Positions 5,294 through 6,466 of a stretch of DNA of 6,466 bases are shown here, in pieces. Origin of the DNA: Peptostreptococcus sp. (GTDB lineage: Bacteria > Bacillota > Clostridia > Peptostreptococcales > Peptostreptococcaceae). Within the stretch, counting starts at the first letter, position 1. Every line of letters begins with the position of its first letter. The stretch covers positions 1 through 6,466 of the forward strand of contig JAHHSS010000081.1 in assembly GCA_020025095.1 (NCBI GenBank). The letters run 5' to 3'. A program made the translations under genes and the position numbers. Below the pieces are notes generated by a model. It saw only the letters and a program-made list of their open reading frames with translations. It was not told where the DNA came from and ran no database searches.

Positions 5294-6391
5294 CTAACCC
5301 TTAATTTTGTTATTTTGTATTATTATAAAGGATCTCTCATCCTTACTGTAGACAAGCTTATCAAAACTCATATAATCTGTCTTATACCCAATTCCAGCTC
5401 TATACATAGCAGGATTAATATATTTATATGCTCTACAAGCATCTCTTATTCTGTCATAGTCTTCTTTATTATAAACTGAATATACATTCAAGTTATTTAA
5501 TGATGCGTCAACATACTCTAGTAAGAAAGGTTTTATATAAAATCTTAAATCTTTTATTTCACCGTTAACCCATAGTTTATAAAGTGTCTCACCATTTGCT
5601 CTATGCATAAAATGGTCATCATATTTATAGGAGTGAGTGATATGAGTAACACTTTTGTATTTTTTTTCCATTTTAAGTGCAAATTCTCTTTCTAGATTAA
5701 AGTCTGTTTTCCAATCATCTCTCTGCTTATAAAGAAAAAATATATTTTTTCTCGGTATTCCAAGATGTTTACATGAATCTAAGAATTCTCTATTCCTATA
5801 TTCTGCTTTTTCTTTCATAGTCATACCTTTGAATTCATCTTCCTTAAATACTTTATGTCCTGTCCCAGAAGATACCAGCGCTATAAAAACATTATCTGCC
5901 CCCCTAGTCCTAACAGCATACCTTATAGCACTTCCAGCCCATAAAACTTCATCGTCTTGATGCTGAGGGTAAAAAATTACATATTTGTTAAACGGAACAT
6001 TTACAACATTTTTATTTACCCCATCTGGAGTTTCGTCTATATTATCAACTGTCATACCAGCAGGAGGCATAGGTTCTATGACTTTTGGCATCCTGTATTT
6101 AGCATCTCCTATATCGCCTAGTGTATAATATGGATATTTATGCTTCTTTGTTTTTTCTTTTTTATTCTTAGTTATCATTTTGAATTTTTTTACTTTTATA
6201 TCTTCTTTATCTTTTTCATCATTTATTACCACACCATTTTTTATTGCACTTTTATCCTCCAAAGGTTTCTGTATACTTGCATATTCATCTTGTTTATTAG
6301 ATTTAAGATATGAATAGCCTGCTATAGCAAGTACAATTAAGAATGAAAAACCTATATATAGTAGCTTTTTCACACGATTACTTCTTTTCAT
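5294..6391 (-). CDS. Membrane-anchored PIG-L/LmbE-type metal-dependent deacetylase
   Basis: This 365-residue protein belongs to the PIG-L (LmbE-like) family, whose members remove acetyl groups from N-acetylglucosaminyl compounds using zinc. After a basic start (MKRSNRVKK) comes one membrane helix or uncleaved signal anchor (10-29), then a Lys/Asp/Glu-rich spacer (30-90). The catalytic part runs from about 135 to 345. It opens with YVIFYPQHQDDEVLWAG (137-153). HQDDE (144-148) is the family HPDDE motif with Gln for Pro: His144 and Asp147 should bind metal and Asp146 act as base. YDDH (257-260) supplies the third likely ligand, His260. SSGTG (174-178) is also family-like. Most characterised PIG-L enzymes are cytosolic; here the anchor places the enzyme outside the membrane, so wall or surface glycans are plausible substrates (inference). 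It is the first gene of the operon. Family is secure, substrate unknown. Confidence 0.88.
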   Translation of the reverse strand: MKRSNRVKKLLYIGFSFLIVLAIAGYSYLKSNKQDEYASIQKPLEDKSAIKNGVVINDEKDKEDIKVKKFKMITKNKKEKTKKHKYPYYTLGDIGDAKYRMPKVIEPMPPAGMTVDNIDETPDGVNKNVVNVPFNKYVIFYPQHQDDEVLWAGSAIRYAVRTRGADNVFIALVSSGTGHKVFKEDEFKGMTMKEKAEYRNREFLDSCKHLGIPRKNIFFLYKQRDDWKTDFNLEREFALKMEKKYKSVTHITHSYKYDDHFMHRANGETLYKLWVNGEIKDLRFYIKPFLLEYVDASLNNLNVYSVYNKEDYDRIRDACRAYKYINPAMYRAGIGYKTDYMSFDKLVYSKDERSFIIIQNNKIKG

Positions 6392-6397
6392 TTTCAA

Positions 6398-6403
6398 TCC
6401 CCT
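6398..6403 (-). promoter_or_regulatory. Ribosome binding site that fixes the deacetylase start
   Basis: On the minus strand AGGGGA lies 6 nt before the ATG at 6391-6389. An in-frame TTG at 6406-6404 overlaps the upstream edge of this site, so it is unlikely to be the start; the ATG also gives a typical basic N-terminus before the membrane helix. Confidence 0.8.
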
Positions 6404-6438
6404 CAATAACCTAAAAATACATTTAACATATTTTATTA

Positions 6439-6444
6439 ATTATA
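6439..6444 (-). promoter_or_regulatory. Possible -10 element of the operon promoter
   Basis: On the minus strand there is a perfect TATAAT here, which would start transcription near 6432 and leave a leader of about 40 nt. With the usual spacing the -35 element would fall at or just beyond the window edge, so it cannot be judged. The surrounding sequence is almost pure A/T, so chance matches are easy. Confidence 0.35.
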
Positions 6445-6466
6445 TTTTTTCATTTATATTTAATGT

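Noticed and set aside
1..6466. Phage, transposon, toxin-antitoxin, CRISPR or defence system.
   Set aside because: No transposase, integrase, nuclease, terminal inverted repeats, spacer-repeat pattern or small gene pair is present; all five genes belong to housekeeping, transport or envelope-type families.

Overview
The window is strongly AT-rich, with A/T-ending codons, consensus AGGAGG-type ribosome binding sites, short operon gaps and intrinsic terminators. This points to a low-GC Gram-positive anaerobe of the Clostridia. The protein set would suit a member of the Peptostreptococcaceae, but the sequence alone does not fix family or genus. There are no RNA genes, mobile elements, CRISPR arrays or broken genes. 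Five protein-coding genes account for nearly all of the window.

Left part (1-1036): one rightward gene, yaaA, encodes a YaaA/DUF328 peroxide-stress protein. It has an extended -10 promoter and a near-perfect PerR-box-like palindrome upstream. Its 3' end faces the next gene, and a perfect 17-bp hairpin between them should terminate both transcripts.

Middle (1034-3193): a leftward 621-residue cation:proton antiporter has a CPA/NhaP-type membrane domain followed by a cytosolic RCK (TrkA-N)-like domain. The 294-bp gap upstream of it holds a likely sigma-A promoter, two back-to-back hairpins (the GC-rich one probably ends the upstream operon), an AT-rich inverted repeat and a short direct repeat.

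Right part (3194-6466): a compact leftward three-gene operon. In order of transcription it encodes (1) a membrane-anchored, probably extracytoplasmic PIG-L/LmbE-type metal-dependent deacetylase, (2) an NfsA/FRP-type flavin reductase fused to a C-terminal DUF1858-like domain, and (3) a single-pass membrane protein with TPR-like helices and a C-terminal bacterial SH3 domain. Gaps of 29 and 7 nt suggest co-transcription. Two of the three products are predicted to face the cell wall. A role in envelope glycan modification is the simplest reading but is inference, and the flavoprotein in the middle is unexplained. This operon is the most unusual part of the window. For both the deacetylase and the flavin reductase, a downstream ATG next to a strong Shine-Dalgarno fits better than the longest-ORF TTG start.
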